Source: UBA5314 sp964635975 (GTDB lineage Bacteria > Bacillota > Syntrophomonadia > Syntrophomonadales > Syntrophomonadaceae). Taken from it: DNA of 14,725 nucleotides. A program made the position numbers and the translations under genes. Where the stretch lies: the NCBI GenBank assembly GCA_964635975.1, contig CAZWPO010000046.1, forward strand, positions 1 to 14,725. The letters are read 5' to 3'. The notes under the pieces are model-generated. The model saw only the letters and a list, made by a program, of their open reading frames with translations. It had not been told where the DNA came from and did no database searches. Positions 14,446 through 14,725 of this stretch are shown here, one piece after another (the first letter of the stretch is position 1; the number at the start of each line of letters is the position of its first letter).

Positions 14446-14725
14446 ATGAGCAGTTTTCTAGACAAGATGAAAGCATTACAGAATAATGCCAGGAAGAAAA
14501 ATGACGCCATTATGGCGGCAATACCGGAAAAGTACCATCACCACATAGAAATGCTGGACAGAAGCCTTAGGGTTGCTGCAAAAGCGATTGAAATTGATGA
14601 AGCACTGTCCGAACTAGGCCTTTGGTTCAAGGGCGGCAATACCTACATTAAAATTACCAATGCCTATTTAACGGTAGCTGGCAGACTGAGCATACTGGTG
14701 GACTTTTGTGAAGAGAGGGGATTAA
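14446..14725 (+). CDS. Uncharacterised small protein (3' partial)
   Basis: The ATG at 14446 follows GGAAGGAG with about nine bases of spacing after the terminator of the previous unit. Ninety-three codons are visible and the frame is still open at the window end. It begins MSSFLDKMKALQNNARKKND, then a helix-rich, charged stretch with 'IPEKYHHHIEMLDRSLRVAAKAIEIDEAL', about residues 26-54, and ends 'LVDFCEERGL'. There is no signal peptide or TM helix; I do not recognise a family. It belongs with the element genes by position and by its leader motif. Confidence 0.75.
   Translation, partial: MSSFLDKMKALQNNARKKNDAIMAAIPEKYHHHIEMLDRSLRVAAKAIEIDEALSELGLWFKGGNTYIKITNAYLTVAGRLSILVDFCEERGL

Larger units (their letters stand above)
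10127..14725. mobile_element. Probable integrative element, left end (rest outside window)
   Basis: The left boundary is inferred from the tRNA-Leu 3' fragment at 10127-10179. Genes to the right (AAA+ ATPase, DUF1257, DUF2997, DUF6744-like) are types I associate with phages, plasmids and accessory elements, and their layout, punctuated by terminators, differs from the tight operon on the left. No complete integrase, transposase or conjugation gene is visible. The class (prophage, ICE or satellite) cannot be told. Confidence 0.55.

Overview
The window looks like chromosomal DNA of a Gram-positive bacterium, most likely a moderate-GC Clostridia (Peptococcaceae / Desulfotomaculum / Syntrophomonas-like). 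This rests on strong AGGAG-type ribosome binding sites before nearly every gene, GTG starts, short tight operons, rho-independent terminators, and a LemA + DUF2207 gene pair. The genus is inference. All convincing protein genes are on the + strand.

Left part (1-10029): a co-directional cell-envelope cluster. It opens with the 3' part of a large gene (5' end outside the window) whose visible N-terminal portion is about 54 tandem pentapeptides of the type [DN]-x-x-G-[FYW]. These are followed by a coiled-coil segment, two hydrophobic segments, a Gly/Ala/Ser/Asp-rich linker and a compact C-terminal domain. Next come a protein with a C-terminal zinc ribbon, a zinc-ribbon/single-TM/extracytoplasmic-domain protein, a four-TM protein, LemA, a DUF2207 membrane protein with a glycine-rich tail, and a two-TM protein with zinc ribbons at both ends. 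Short spacing and recurring zinc-ribbon plus membrane architecture suggest one membrane-associated assembly; its function is unknown.

Junction (10030-10635): no convincing protein gene. It holds a bidirectional terminator, then on the - strand the 3' portion of a tRNA-Leu(CAA) gene (anticodon loop to CCA) that breaks off exactly before the anticodon loop. This is the signature of an attachment site left by an element integrated into a tRNA gene. The geometry puts the host on the left and the element on the right. Beside it is a short - strand reading frame that may be an integrase C-terminal remnant. A sigma-A-like promoter follows, then a structured leader with a terminator-like hairpin ahead of the first element gene.

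Right part (10636-14725): probable integrated element carrying a Ycf46-like AAA+ ATPase, a DUF1257 (Ycf35-like) protein, a DUF2997 protein, an 89-aa protein overlapping it, a 375-aa DUF6744-like protein, and the start of another small gene running off the window. The units are separated by strong terminators with no clear promoter after them. The ATPase/DUF1257/DUF2997 combination, otherwise known from cyanobacteria and plastids, sits here in a mobile-element setting and is the best candidate for an undescribed system in this window.
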